Notes under the pieces: model-generated
The model's input: the letters and a program-made list of their open reading frames with translations, nothing else
The model's database searches: none
Told to the model about the DNA's origin: nothing
Source of the DNA: Candidatus Neomarinimicrobiota bacterium
GTDB lineage: Bacteria; Fidelibacterota; Marinisomatia; SCGC-AAA003-L08; TS1B11
Direction of reading: 5' to 3'
Length of the DNA stretch: 33,951 nucleotides
Assembly (NCBI GenBank): GCA_022560655.1
Contig: JADFSS010000016.1
Coordinates: 1-33,951 of the forward strand
Translations under genes and position numbers: made by a program
Shown here: positions 14,782 to 23,580 of the stretch, one piece after another
Layout: each line of letters opens with the position of its first letter
Numbering within the stretch: the stretch's first letter is position 1

Positions 14782-16041
14782 ATGCGCCTGCCGGGTGACA
14801 AGTCCATCTCCCACCGGGCCCTGATGCTGGCCGCCCTGGCCAACGGCCCGTCACGGCTGACCAAGCTCGCCTCCGGGTCTGATGTGCAGGCCACGCGACG
14901 CTGTCTTCAGCAGTGCGGCATTATGATCACCACCGGCGGTGAGGTTACCGTGGTGGAAGGGCGGGGCGGGGCCTTCGATGCGCCTCAGGCTGACCTGGAT
15001 TGCGGCAACTCCGGCACGACGGCGCGGCTGTTGGCGGGCCTGCTGGCGGGGCGCGGGATAGCTGCTCGCATCACCGGGGATGCCTCCCTGTCGCGGCGCC
15101 CGATGGAACGCATTACGGTGCCGCTCAGACAGCTGGGCGCCAACATCGCACCAGCGGCCGGCGGGACCCTCCCGCTGGACATACGGCCCGTGGTGCTTGG
15201 CTCGCTGGACTACACCTTGCCGGTGCCGAGCGCGCAGGTCAAATCGGCCCTGCTGCTGGCGGGGCTGGCGAGCGAGGGCATCGTTACCGTGCGGGAGCCG
15301 GTGCCCACGCGCGATCACACGGAGATCATGCTGCGCGCCCTGGGCATCGATACCGGGGGACCGGATGACGGAGTGACCGTAAGTTCCGGGCGTGCCGCAC
15401 TACCCGCTTTCGACCTGCAGGTGCCCGGCGATGCCTCCTCGGCAGCTTTCCTGGTGGCGCTGGCCGTGCTGGTGCCCGGAGCGGTGGTCAGCTTCGAGCA
15501 CCTGTTGCTGAACCCCACCCGCCTGGGCTTCTATCGCACCCTTCAGCGCATGGGCGGCCATGTAACGTGGTCCGCGCAGGGCACCGAGCTGGGTGAATCG
15601 GTGGGCCAGCTCAGCGCGCAAAGTTCGGGCCTGCGGGGCATCGCCCTCGCTGGGGATGACATCCCCGCCGTCATCGATGAGCTGCCGATTCTGGCGGTGC
15701 TGGCTACCCAGGCGGTGGGGGAAACCGTTGTACGTGACGCCGGTGAGCTGCGCTACAAGGAGAGCGACCGCCTAACGGCTATCTGCGAGAATATTGCTCG
15801 CCTGGGCGGCGAGGTGGAGCGGCGCCCCGACGGGTTCCGCATTCAGGGGCCGACACCCCTGACAGGCGCACCCATCGCCACCTATGGCGACCATCGCATT
15901 GCCATGGCCTTCGCGGTGGCGGGGCACATCGCTTCCGGAGACACTATCCTTGACGACCCCGACTGCGTGGAGGTCTCCCTACCCGGCTTTCATGAGTTGG
16001 CACGCGCCGTGACGATGGGGCGCGAGGCGGTGGAGTCGTGA
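14782..16041 (+). CDS. aroA: EPSP synthase (3-phosphoshikimate 1-carboxyvinyltransferase), class II-like
   Basis: This transfers the enolpyruvyl group from PEP to shikimate 3-phosphate. The 419-residue protein starts MRLPGDKSISHRA, so the catalytic Lys is residue 7. That is about 15 residues shorter at the N-terminus than E. coli AroA. No earlier start exists, because the aroF TAG lies in frame 3 nt upstream. It shows the four motifs used to define class II enzymes: GDKSIS, SAQVK, RDHTE and NPTR. It also has NSGTTARLL, KESDRL and YGDHRIAMA. Class II enzymes are typically less sensitive to the PEP-mimic inhibitor glyphosate; that is family knowledge, not tested here. It overlaps aroE by 4 nt. 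Confidence 0.95.
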   Translation: MRLPGDKSISHRALMLAALANGPSRLTKLASGSDVQATRRCLQQCGIMITTGGEVTVVEGRGGAFDAPQADLDCGNSGTTARLLAGLLAGRGIAARITGDASLSRRPMERITVPLRQLGANIAPAAGGTLPLDIRPVVLGSLDYTLPVPSAQVKSALLLAGLASEGIVTVREPVPTRDHTEIMLRALGIDTGGPDDGVTVSSGRAALPAFDLQVPGDASSAAFLVALAVLVPGAVVSFEHLLLNPTRLGFYRTLQRMGGHVTWSAQGTELGESVGQLSAQSSGLRGIALAGDDIPAVIDELPILAVLATQAVGETVVRDAGELRYKESDRLTAICENIARLGGEVERRPDGFRIQGPTPLTGAPIATYGDHRIAMAFAVAGHIASGDTILDDPDCVEVSLPGFHELARAVTMGREAVES

Positions 16042-16949
16042 AACACTTTGCGGTGATTGGGCACCCCATCGGCCACAGCCTCAGCCCGGTGCTCCACAAC
16101 GAGGTATTCAGACTGCTGGGACTGGCCGCCCGCTATGACACCCTGGACATGGGTCCGGCCGCCCTGCCTGAGGTAGCCCGGCAGCTGCGGGCAGGGGAAC
16201 TGGCCGGTATCAATATCACGCTGCCACACAAGACAGGCTTCCTGCCATACCTTGACGAGGTTGCGCCCGAAGCCGCCGCCATCGGCGCGGTGAACTGCGT
16301 GGCGGTGGAGGAGGGCAGGCTCATGGGCAGCAACACCGACCTGACCGGCCTGGTGGACGCACTGCGGCGGAGTGGCTTTGAGGTCCGGGGGTGCCACGGA
16401 CTCGTCCTGGGGGCCGGGGGGGCGGCGCGGACCGCGGTGCGGGCACTGCTGCTCCTGGGCGCCAGCCAAATCTGCGTGGCGGCCCGGCGGGAGGCACCCC
16501 GGTCGGAGCTCGTCCACGACTTCGAGCCGCGGGTGGGCGAGGCCATCCTTTCGGAGCAGCCACTGGGACCGCAACTTGACACGGCACCGTTCCAGCTGAT
16601 CATCAACGCCACGCCGGTGGGTATGTGGCCGTCAGACCATGAGACCCCCCTAATGCCCCCACAGGTTAACAGCGGACAAGTCATCTTTGACCTGATCTAC
16701 CGGCCGGAGAACACCCTGCTTCTGAACATGGCGCGGGAGCGGGGCTGTCAGACGATCACGGGTCTGGACATGTTTATTGCCCAGGCGCTGGGCTCGCTGG
16801 GAATCTGGTTCCCGCAGACCGTTTACGGCACCACCGGGCAACTGCACCCGGCCCTGGAGCTGGAGGTACTCAAATCGTTGTTGCGCTCAGCCGTGGAGGA
16901 TCACGCGGTCAGTCTTGCTGCGGAAACAGTTGCGGGCGGTAGATCATGA
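16038..16949 (+). CDS. aroE: Shikimate dehydrogenase
   Basis: This performs NADPH-dependent reduction of 3-dehydroshikimate to shikimate. The 303-residue protein begins KHFAVIGHPIGHSLSPVLHN. The catalytic-type Lys65 is in NITLPHK and Asp101 in GSNTD; GAGGAAR forms the nucleotide-binding loop, and NATPVGMWP and DLIYRPENT are also typical. The GTG start at 16038 lies within the GTGA overlap with aroA, and the end overlaps aroC by 4 nt. It is slightly longer than E. coli AroE (272) because of a C-terminal extension. Confidence 0.96.
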   Translation: MKHFAVIGHPIGHSLSPVLHNEVFRLLGLAARYDTLDMGPAALPEVARQLRAGELAGINITLPHKTGFLPYLDEVAPEAAAIGAVNCVAVEEGRLMGSNTDLTGLVDALRRSGFEVRGCHGLVLGAGGAARTAVRALLLLGASQICVAARREAPRSELVHDFEPRVGEAILSEQPLGPQLDTAPFQLIINATPVGMWPSDHETPLMPPQVNSGQVIFDLIYRPENTLLLNMARERGCQTITGLDMFIAQALGSLGIWFPQTVYGTTGQLHPALELEVLKSLLRSAVEDHAVSLAAETVAGGRS

Positions 16950-18112
16950 TGCGCAAACTGCGCTGGCTGACGGCCGGCGAATCTCACGGTAAGGGGCTGG
17001 TGGGAATCATCGAGGGGCTGCCGGCCGAGCTGGAGATCGACGAGGCGTATATCGCCTTCCACCTGGCCCGGCGTCAGCGCGGTCACGGCCGGGGAAAGCG
17101 CATGGCCATCGAGCGCGACCGGGCGGAAATTTTCACCGGCGTAAGGCATGGCAAGACCCTGGGCTCCCCTGTTGCCCTGATCCTGCCCAATAAAGACTGG
17201 CCGAACTGGCAGCACATCATGTCGCTGGAACCCCCCCAACGCGAGGTAAAACCGGTGACCCTGCCCCGACCCGGTCACGGTGACCTGGCAGGGGTGAAAA
17301 AATATGGCTTTTCCGACATCCGCAACGTACTGGAACGGGCCAGCGCGCGGGAGACGGCTATGAGGGTTGCTTTGGGCAGTGTGGCCCGTAAATTCCTGAG
17401 TGAGTTGGAAATGGAGGTGGGCAGCCGCGTGGTATCCATTCACAATGTTTACGACAGAACGGAACCGGCAACTGATCTCACCCCGGAGCAGCTCAATGCC
17501 CGGGTGGATGACTCGCCCGTACGATGCCTTGACTCACAGGCTGAGAAGGCCATGATCGAGGTCATCGATGCCGCCAAAAGTGCCGGTGACAGCGTGGGCG
17601 GCACGTTCGAGGTGATCGCTACCGGCATCCCCTACGGGCTGGGCAGCCACGTGCAATGGGACCTGAAGTTAAAAGCCCGGTTGAGTGCTGCGCTTAGCTC
17701 CATTCAGGCCATTGAGGGGGTGGAGATCGGCCTCGGATTCGCCGGAACAGAGCGGCTGGGAAGCGCCTTTCAAGACGAGATTATCAAGGATGAGGCGAGC
17801 GGCCGGCTTACGCGCGCCAGCAATCACGCCGGCGGCATTGAGGCTGGGATGAGTAATGCCCAGCCTATCGTTGTGCGGGCGGCCATGAAACCGCTGCCCA
17901 CCCTCATTAAGCCGTTGCGCTCGGTGGATATCGCCACCGATGAGCCGGGTCTGGCGCACAAGGAAAGGACCGATTCCTGCGCGGTCCCGGCGGCCTCAAT
18001 TGTCGCCGAGAGTATGGTCTGTCTGGTCCTGGCAGATGCCGTTCTGGAAAAGTTTGGCGGCGACAGCATGACCCAGGTTAAGGCCCACATGAGCGCGACG
18101 GCTCAATATTAG
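16946..18112 (+). CDS. aroC: Chorismate synthase
   Basis: This is the FMN-dependent last step of the shikimate pathway, from EPSP to chorismate. The 388-residue protein shows LTAGESHGKGLVGIIEGLP, RRQRGHGRGKRM, RPGHGDLAGVKKYG, RASARETAMRVALG and MSNAQPIVVRAAMKPLPT, all typical. The double ATG at 16946 lies in the overlap with aroE. A 14-nt gap to aroK containing GGAGGGAG is one of only two intergenic gaps inside the trpE-aroQ block. Confidence 0.97.
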   Translation: MMRKLRWLTAGESHGKGLVGIIEGLPAELEIDEAYIAFHLARRQRGHGRGKRMAIERDRAEIFTGVRHGKTLGSPVALILPNKDWPNWQHIMSLEPPQREVKPVTLPRPGHGDLAGVKKYGFSDIRNVLERASARETAMRVALGSVARKFLSELEMEVGSRVVSIHNVYDRTEPATDLTPEQLNARVDDSPVRCLDSQAEKAMIEVIDAAKSAGDSVGGTFEVIATGIPYGLGSHVQWDLKLKARLSAALSSIQAIEGVEIGLGFAGTERLGSAFQDEIIKDEASGRLTRASNHAGGIEAGMSNAQPIVVRAAMKPLPTLIKPLRSVDIATDEPGLAHKERTDSCAVPAASIVAESMVCLVLADAVLEKFGGDSMTQVKAHMSATAQY

Positions 18113-18126
18113 GGCTGGAGGGAGTT

Positions 18127-18678
18127 TTGACATCTCATAACGCCAGGGGCGGCAGCAATATCTGCCTGATCGGCATGGCGGGTAGCGGTAAGTCTACCGT
18201 TGGGGCGCTTTTGGCCCGGCGCCTGGAGTACGCTTTTGTCGACCTGGATGAAGAAATTGCCAGCCAGTTGGGGCTCAGCATCGGGGAGATATTCGAGCGG
18301 TTGGGCGAAGACCGATTTCGACAGGAGGAGCAGCGCCTGCTGGCCCAGCGATGCGCAGGGGAGCGGCAGGTGATCGCCTGTGGGGGTGGGGTTGTGACGA
18401 CGCCCGCCAACGGGAACCACCTGCGCCAGCAAACGACCATCTACTTACAGGCGACTCCTAAAACCCTGGCCCAGCGGGTGGGTGAGGGATCCGGTCGTCC
18501 GCTGCTGACAGGCATGGCGCCCATAAGGCGGCGGCTGGCGGACCTGCTGAAGGAGCGGGAGGCGCTCTATCGGGGTGCCAGCCAGATGGCCCTTGGCACT
18601 GACGGAAGGCAGCCGGCTGCGCTGGCGGATGAACTACTTCAGATGCTGACGCTGGAGCCCCAGGCATCGGCGCCGTGA
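18127..18678 (+). CDS. aroK: Shikimate kinase
   Basis: This phosphorylates shikimate at the 3-hydroxyl with ATP. The 183-residue P-loop kinase has Walker A GMAGSGKST (16-24), the substrate-binding Asp pair in VDLDEEI (39-41), the GGG loop at 86-88 and the lid arginine in GRPLL (Arg124). The start is TTG at 18127, fixed by GGAGGGAG a few bases upstream and by the position of the P-loop. It overlaps aroB by 4 nt (GTGA). Confidence 0.95.
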   Translation: MTSHNARGGSNICLIGMAGSGKSTVGALLARRLEYAFVDLDEEIASQLGLSIGEIFERLGEDRFRQEEQRLLAQRCAGERQVIACGGGVVTTPANGNHLRQQTTIYLQATPKTLAQRVGEGSGRPLLTGMAPIRRRLADLLKEREALYRGASQMALGTDGRQPAALADELLQMLTLEPQASAP

Positions 18679-19784
18679 CCACTGTCACCGTCGACCTGGG
18701 GCCGAGGAGCTATGATGTTCAGATTGGCCGGGGGCTGCTAGCTTCGGCAGCGGGCATCCTGGCAAAGGTGTGCCCCGGTGAGCGCGTGGGGCTGATCAGC
18801 AACCCGACGGTTCACAAGTTGTACGGCCAGCCATTGGAAACGTCCCTGTCGGCGGCCGGCTACCAGGTGACAAGAGCGCTGGTCCCGGATGATGAGCAAG
18901 CCAAGGAGTTGGCGACGGTGTCCCGGCTTTACGATACCCTTATCAGAGCTGAGCTGGACCGCACCTCGATCATCGTGGCCCTCGGCGGCGGAGTGGTGGG
19001 CGACATCGCGGGCTTTGTAGCTGCCACGCTATTTCGGGGCCTTCCATACATCCAGATACCGACGACCCTGCTGGCAATGGTGGATGCCTCCATCGGGGGA
19101 AAAACGGGTGTCAACCACCCACAAGGCAAGAACCTTATTGGCGCCTTTCACCAACCCCGGGCCGTGATCATCGACCCAGAGCTGTTGCGGACGCTGCCCC
19201 GGCGGGAGATCACTTCCGCCTGCGCCGAGATTATCAAGGCTGCGGTGGTTACAGACGGAGATTTTTTCAAACAGTTGGCCCGGGGAATCCCAAAGCTGGT
19301 GGAGCTCACCGATCTTTCGTTTGTGGAGGATACTATTGTCCGGGCCTGTCGCATCAAGGCCGGCATCGTTGCAGAGGACGAGCAGGAGCGTGCGCTTCCG
19401 GGTGAGCTGGGCCGCAGGGTTCTGAACTTTGGCCACACCATCGGTCATGCCCTGGAGGTGACCATGGGTTATGGTGCACTCAGGCATGGAGAGGCTGTGG
19501 CAATGGGCATGGTGGCCGCAGGGCACATCAGCGTACAGGAGGCAGGCTTTTCTACAGATGACCTGGAGCGGCTCGCTGAACCACTGGGGCATCTGCAATT
19601 GCCGGCACTACCGGCCATTGATAAGTCTGAGGTTCGATCCATTTTGCGTCACGATAAGAAAGTCCACCATGGAGCGCTACATTTTATTCTGCTGGAGTCG
19701 TTGGGACGGCCCATAGCCAACAGCACGGTCACCGATGAACAAATCGATTCAGCACTGGATCATATTCAATGGAGGTTCAATTGA
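18675..19784 (+). CDS. aroB: 3-dehydroquinate synthase
   Basis: This is the NAD- and metal-dependent cyclisation of DAHP to 3-dehydroquinate. The 369-residue protein shows ALGGGVVGDIAGFVAATLFRG, PTTLLAMVDASIGGKTGVN, SACAEIIKAA, NFGHTIGHALE and HGEAVAMGM. The last three supply the metal-binding Glu and His residues. The GTG start at 18675 lies in the overlap with aroK; the gene ends in a TTGA overlap with aroQ. Confidence 0.96.
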   Translation: MTTVTVDLGPRSYDVQIGRGLLASAAGILAKVCPGERVGLISNPTVHKLYGQPLETSLSAAGYQVTRALVPDDEQAKELATVSRLYDTLIRAELDRTSIIVALGGGVVGDIAGFVAATLFRGLPYIQIPTTLLAMVDASIGGKTGVNHPQGKNLIGAFHQPRAVIIDPELLRTLPRREITSACAEIIKAAVVTDGDFFKQLARGIPKLVELTDLSFVEDTIVRACRIKAGIVAEDEQERALPGELGRRVLNFGHTIGHALEVTMGYGALRHGEAVAMGMVAAGHISVQEAGFSTDDLERLAEPLGHLQLPALPAIDKSEVRSILRHDKKVHHGALHFILLESLGRPIANSTVTDEQIDSALDHIQWRFN

Positions 19785-20209
19785 GACTTCTAGTCATTCA
19801 TGGACCTAATCTCAACCTTCTGGGCCGACGGGAGACGGATATCTATGGCACGGAATCCCTGGAGGAGCTCAATGCCTGGCTCAGGGAGCAGCCTGAGCTG
19901 GACAATGATACCCTGACCTTTTATCAGAGCAATCACGAGGGGGGCCTCATAGATTGCCTGCACAACCACGTGGGCAAGGTGGGCGGTGCGGTTATCAATG
20001 CCGGCGCCCTGTCGCACTATAGCTACGCTCTACGCGACGCGATCGCCGCCGTGGATTACCCGGTGGTGGAAGTTCACTTGTCCAACATTGCCAAGCGGGA
20101 GGCCTTCAGGAAAAAGTCGGTGCTGGCGGATGTCTGCCTGAAGCAAATCATCGGGAAGGGCAAACTTGGCTACCTGCAGGGCTTAAAAGCGGCGAGGAAG
20201 GCCAAGTAG
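19781..20209 (+). CDS. aroQ: 3-dehydroquinate dehydratase, type II
   Basis: This dehydrates 3-dehydroquinate to 3-dehydroshikimate. The TTG at 19781 is chosen because GGAGG (19771-19775) is 5 nt upstream, it makes a TTGA overlap like the other junctions, and it gives the usual N-terminus RLLVIHGPNLNLLG. An ATG at 19769 would add four residues. The 142-residue protein shows the catalytic-type Tyr22 (DIYGTESLEEL), YQSNHEGGLID, INAGALSHYS and VEVHLSNI, all type II marks. It is the last gene of the supraoperon and converges on the histidine kinase, 16 nt away. A CCGCCGGCGG palindrome lies between them, without a T-run. Confidence 0.95.
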   Translation: MRLLVIHGPNLNLLGRRETDIYGTESLEELNAWLREQPELDNDTLTFYQSNHEGGLIDCLHNHVGKVGGAVINAGALSHYSYALRDAIAAVDYPVVEVHLSNIAKREAFRKKSVLADVCLKQIIGKGKLGYLQGLKAARKAK

Positions 20210-20225
20210 CCGCCGGCGGGTGGAA

Positions 20226-23200
20226 TCAGTCCCCCAGTACCGCTCCTACAGTCTCAATAACCTCTTTCAGTTTGAAGGGCTTATTCAGAATGCCCTGCAC
20301 GCCATAGCCCTTCAGATCCGCCTCGTCACCTGGGTCGAGGTAGCCCGAAGTAACGATAATCTTCACGCGGGGATCGGCGGAGTGAAGTTTTTGCGCCAAT
20401 TCTCTACCGCCCATCTCCGGCATACCCAGGTCAGTGATGACGAGGTCGATCTCGCTGCCCTTGTCCTGGTAGATTTCCCAGGCGACCCTTCCATTCTCCG
20501 CTAGGCTGATCGCATAGTTTCTTTGTCCGAGTATCTCCTCTAGAAGTGACCGCAGGGCAGGTTCGTCCTCTACAACCAGGATTCGCTCCCCGTGCCCCTG
20601 GCCCGGCTTCTCATCCTTTTGGGCAGGACGGGCCGGGGGAGCATCCGTTGACAGGGGCAGGCTCAAGGTAAATGTGGTACCCTGACCCAGCGACGAATCC
20701 ACATCAATCCATCCCTGGTAGTCATTGATAATCTTGTACACAATTGACAGTCCCAAGCCCGTCCCCTTGCCCGGATCCTTGGTGCTGAAAAAGGGGTCGA
20801 ATATCCGTTCCATGGTCTCCCCGCTCATGCCAACACCGTCATCCTCAAAAACGACGCAGACGTAATTCTTGCCGGGATCGCGACCAAAGCGCGCCGGCTC
20901 GTCAGCCTGTGCCTTGCGCATGCTCAGAGTCAGCCGGCCGCCGTTTGGCATGGCGTCGGCAGCATTCATACAAACGTTCATGAACGCATGGTGTAGCTGG
21001 GCCTTGTCACCCACGGCCAAATCCTTTCCCTGGTATCTTTTCAGTCTGACTGCAATATTTTTCGGAAACATATGCTTGACCACCTGAATGACATCGCTCA
21101 GCTGCGCCATGATATAGAAGGTGTCACGGCTGGGCTCCTGCTGGCGGGAAAATCGCAGGATTCTATCCGTGACAGATTTTCCCCGTTCCACCGACCCCTG
21201 GACGATATCAACGTAGCGCTGAAGGTCCATATCATTGTTACCAGCGGCCAAGAGCTCCGACGCCGCTGATATCTGTGCCATCACATTGTTAAAGTCGTGG
21301 GCGATACCCCCGGCCAGGTGTCCGACGGCTTCCATCTTTTGTGCCTGCCGCAGCTGCGCCTCGCTCTGCACTAGGGCCTCCTCAGCCTCCTTGCGAGCCG
21401 TGATATCAGACAGGAATCCTTCGAACCACAACACCTTACCCCCTCTGTCGCGCACGATGATGGCGTTTTCCTGCACCCAAAATGGAGAACCGTCTCTCCT
21501 GCGCAAGCGAAGCTCGATATTCTGAACGCGATCATCGGGGCCATAAATGCTCAGTGCATGATCTCGATCCTCAGCGCTGGTGTACAACGTCTCGACGCCA
21601 ACCGCAAGAAATTCCTCCACGCTGGGGTAACCAAACATCCTGGCGCAGGCCTTGTTCGCGTAGAGGATCTTCCCGTCCTTCGTCGTGCGGAATATGCCCT
21701 CCAGGGCGTTGTCGTGAATTTCCCTGAGCATTTGTTCAGAGTCAGTCAGAGCATTCATAATCTCCCTACGCTCGGTAATATCCCGGACAACACCCCTGAA
21801 ACCAATGGGTTTATCCTCTAAATCGCGCATCAAAGACGCCGACAGTTCCAAAATGGCCGTGCTACCATCTCCCCGGATGATCTCATAGTCAACGACTCGC
21901 GCGGGTTGCCCAGTCCGATAGATGGTTCTGAAAATGTTATTCATCTTCTGCGACGTAGCCAGGGTGGTATAGTCTCGGTTGTTCAATCCCAGCAGCTGAT
22001 CCCTGGGCACTCCGGCAATCCTTGCCAAGGCTTCATTAAAGAAAGTAAGGTTGCCTGCAAGGTCTACTTCGAAGTAGCCTTCCTCAATGTTTTTCAGGAT
22101 GCTACGATACTTTGCCTCCGACTCTTTCAGTGCCTCTTCAGCGGCGATTCGATCAATCGCAGTAGCCATGATATTGGAGATCGCCTCCATGAAGTAGATC
22201 TCTTCAGAATTGAACTTGTGCCTGTTCGCAGAATGGGCCCCTAGAACCCCAAAGGGCCTGCCTTGGGCGTGAATGATGACAGTGAGCCCGCTGACAACCC
22301 CATGCTGCCGCAACAGCTCGGTAGGGGCAAAGCGCGATTCAGCTCGCTGGTCTTCCACCACCACAGGCTTGTCGCTGGCAAGGGTGTAACCGGCCTGTAA
22401 ATGAGTGCCTGCCGAAACGGTTGCGGTCCCAACCAGACCGTCCCGCCAGCCAACCCCGGCTCTTAATATCAGCCGATCACCCGTTGGTAACAGTTCCAGC
22501 ACTGTGCAAACCTCCACCGCGAGGATTTCCGCCACCATCGTAACAGCGCGATCAAAAAGCGCCGCGATTTGTGAGGTCTCCAAGGCTGCCTGCCCCAGCT
22601 CGGCGATTGCGGCCTGCCGCCTGGCCAGGGACGACTGCTCCTTGGCATAGATACTGGCTTGCTGGAGCGCGAAATTGATTTCCCTGGTGCCCAGATATAG
22701 CAAAGCCAGGGCCAACACAGACCAGATCAAGTACACAGTCCACATGCTTATCGGGCTGTAAATCAGCTGTTGGGGGGGAAGCATTTGCCCTGCGCCGGCA
22801 GCCATGATGATGAGCACGGCGGCGGCGTTTACGACCGTCACGGCGATACCGTAGCGAAGCCCAAAAAGTAGAACAACGCCTAATATTAATGCGATATAGC
22901 CGGCCAGATTGGGCGACTGAATTCCGCCGGAGTAGATCACCAGGAGGGTGATCATGATCCACGCAGTCACGGGCAATAGAATGCTGACCAGCCTGAGGTG
23001 GCCCCTGCGGAAAAGTAGCCATGCGGCCATCAGCCAGAGCAGCAACACCACGAAGGCGATCATCTGAGAGAGGGGCCGGGGTGAGGTCGGCACATTGACG
23101 ATGCCTGCCACCAGTACGAGTGCCAGCCCGCCTACGAGGATTGCGTTGAGCAATCCGGCAGTGCGATTCTTTTCCGCATTGCCAAAATCGGGCGCGGCGA

Positions 23201-23411
23201 TGAGCCGTCGCAGCTGTTCAGTCAGCGATTGCACCAGCCCCGCGATGCCCCGTTGCCCATATTTATTATGGCCGTAACCGTCACTGTTGTGATTTCCCGC
23301 TAGCAGTGTAGAGTCGCCACCCTCTATTTCCGAGGGGTCCCACGTCTGACCGGCGGCTGCATTTTTGCGTCCCAGTGAATATGAGCGAATTGCCGCCGAA
23401 ATGCAACACAA
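20226..23411 (-). CDS. Hybrid sensor histidine kinase (membrane region, GAF, two PAS, HisKA, HATPase, receiver)
   Basis: This is a 1061-residue two-component sensor. The order is several membrane helices (about 85-240), a GAF domain (about 275-425), PAS 1 (about 430-550), PAS 2 (about 555-675), and the HisKA H-box GGIAHDFNN with phosphoacceptor His705. The HATPase follows with N-box NVCMNAADAMP (Asn816), DDGVGM (858-862) and GKGTGLGLS (881-889), and then a C-terminal receiver with Asp994 (ITDLGMP) and Lys1044 (LNKPF). The receiver has no attached output domain, so a separate partner is expected. The start is uncertain: TTG at 23411 gives the full length, while GTG at 23234 would still keep all domains. 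The signal is unknown. It is convergent with aroQ and not obviously linked to it. Confidence 0.9.
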   Translation of the reverse strand: MCCISAAIRSYSLGRKNAAAGQTWDPSEIEGGDSTLLAGNHNSDGYGHNKYGQRGIAGLVQSLTEQLRRLIAAPDFGNAEKNRTAGLLNAILVGGLALVLVAGIVNVPTSPRPLSQMIAFVVLLLWLMAAWLLFRRGHLRLVSILLPVTAWIMITLLVIYSGGIQSPNLAGYIALILGVVLLFGLRYGIAVTVVNAAAVLIIMAAGAGQMLPPQQLIYSPISMWTVYLIWSVLALALLYLGTREINFALQQASIYAKEQSSLARRQAAIAELGQAALETSQIAALFDRAVTMVAEILAVEVCTVLELLPTGDRLILRAGVGWRDGLVGTATVSAGTHLQAGYTLASDKPVVVEDQRAESRFAPTELLRQHGVVSGLTVIIHAQGRPFGVLGAHSANRHKFNSEEIYFMEAISNIMATAIDRIAAEEALKESEAKYRSILKNIEEGYFEVDLAGNLTFFNEALARIAGVPRDQLLGLNNRDYTTLATSQKMNNIFRTIYRTGQPARVVDYEIIRGDGSTAILELSASLMRDLEDKPIGFRGVVRDITERREIMNALTDSEQMLREIHDNALEGIFRTTKDGKILYANKACARMFGYPSVEEFLAVGVETLYTSAEDRDHALSIYGPDDRVQNIELRLRRRDGSPFWVQENAIIVRDRGGKVLWFEGFLSDITARKEAEEALVQSEAQLRQAQKMEAVGHLAGGIAHDFNNVMAQISAASELLAAGNNDMDLQRYVDIVQGSVERGKSVTDRILRFSRQQEPSRDTFYIMAQLSDVIQVVKHMFPKNIAVRLKRYQGKDLAVGDKAQLHHAFMNVCMNAADAMPNGGRLTLSMRKAQADEPARFGRDPGKNYVCVVFEDDGVGMSGETMERIFDPFFSTKDPGKGTGLGLSIVYKIINDYQGWIDVDSSLGQGTTFTLSLPLSTDAPPARPAQKDEKPGQGHGERILVVEDEPALRSLLEEILGQRNYAISLAENGRVAWEIYQDKGSEIDLVITDLGMPEMGGRELAQKLHSADPRVKIIVTSGYLDPGDEADLKGYGVQGILNKPFKLKEVIETVGAVLGD

Positions 23412-23580
23412 TCACAACATCAGCCCAGGCACTCACCGAGGTGCAAGGGCGGGAGAAATCCCTCATGGGGGTGCGTCGAAAAGAGGTCAGGTGGGAGTGG
23501 AGCTGTGGGCGCATATGCTACGGTTGCGCAACCAGGAGTTAAGGCTTCAGCACTGCTCAGGTCAGTGGGCAAGGCGTGTC

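Noticed and set aside
20210-20225. CCGCCGGCGG palindrome between aroQ and the kinase as a bidirectional terminator
   Set aside because: It is short and has no T-run on either strand.
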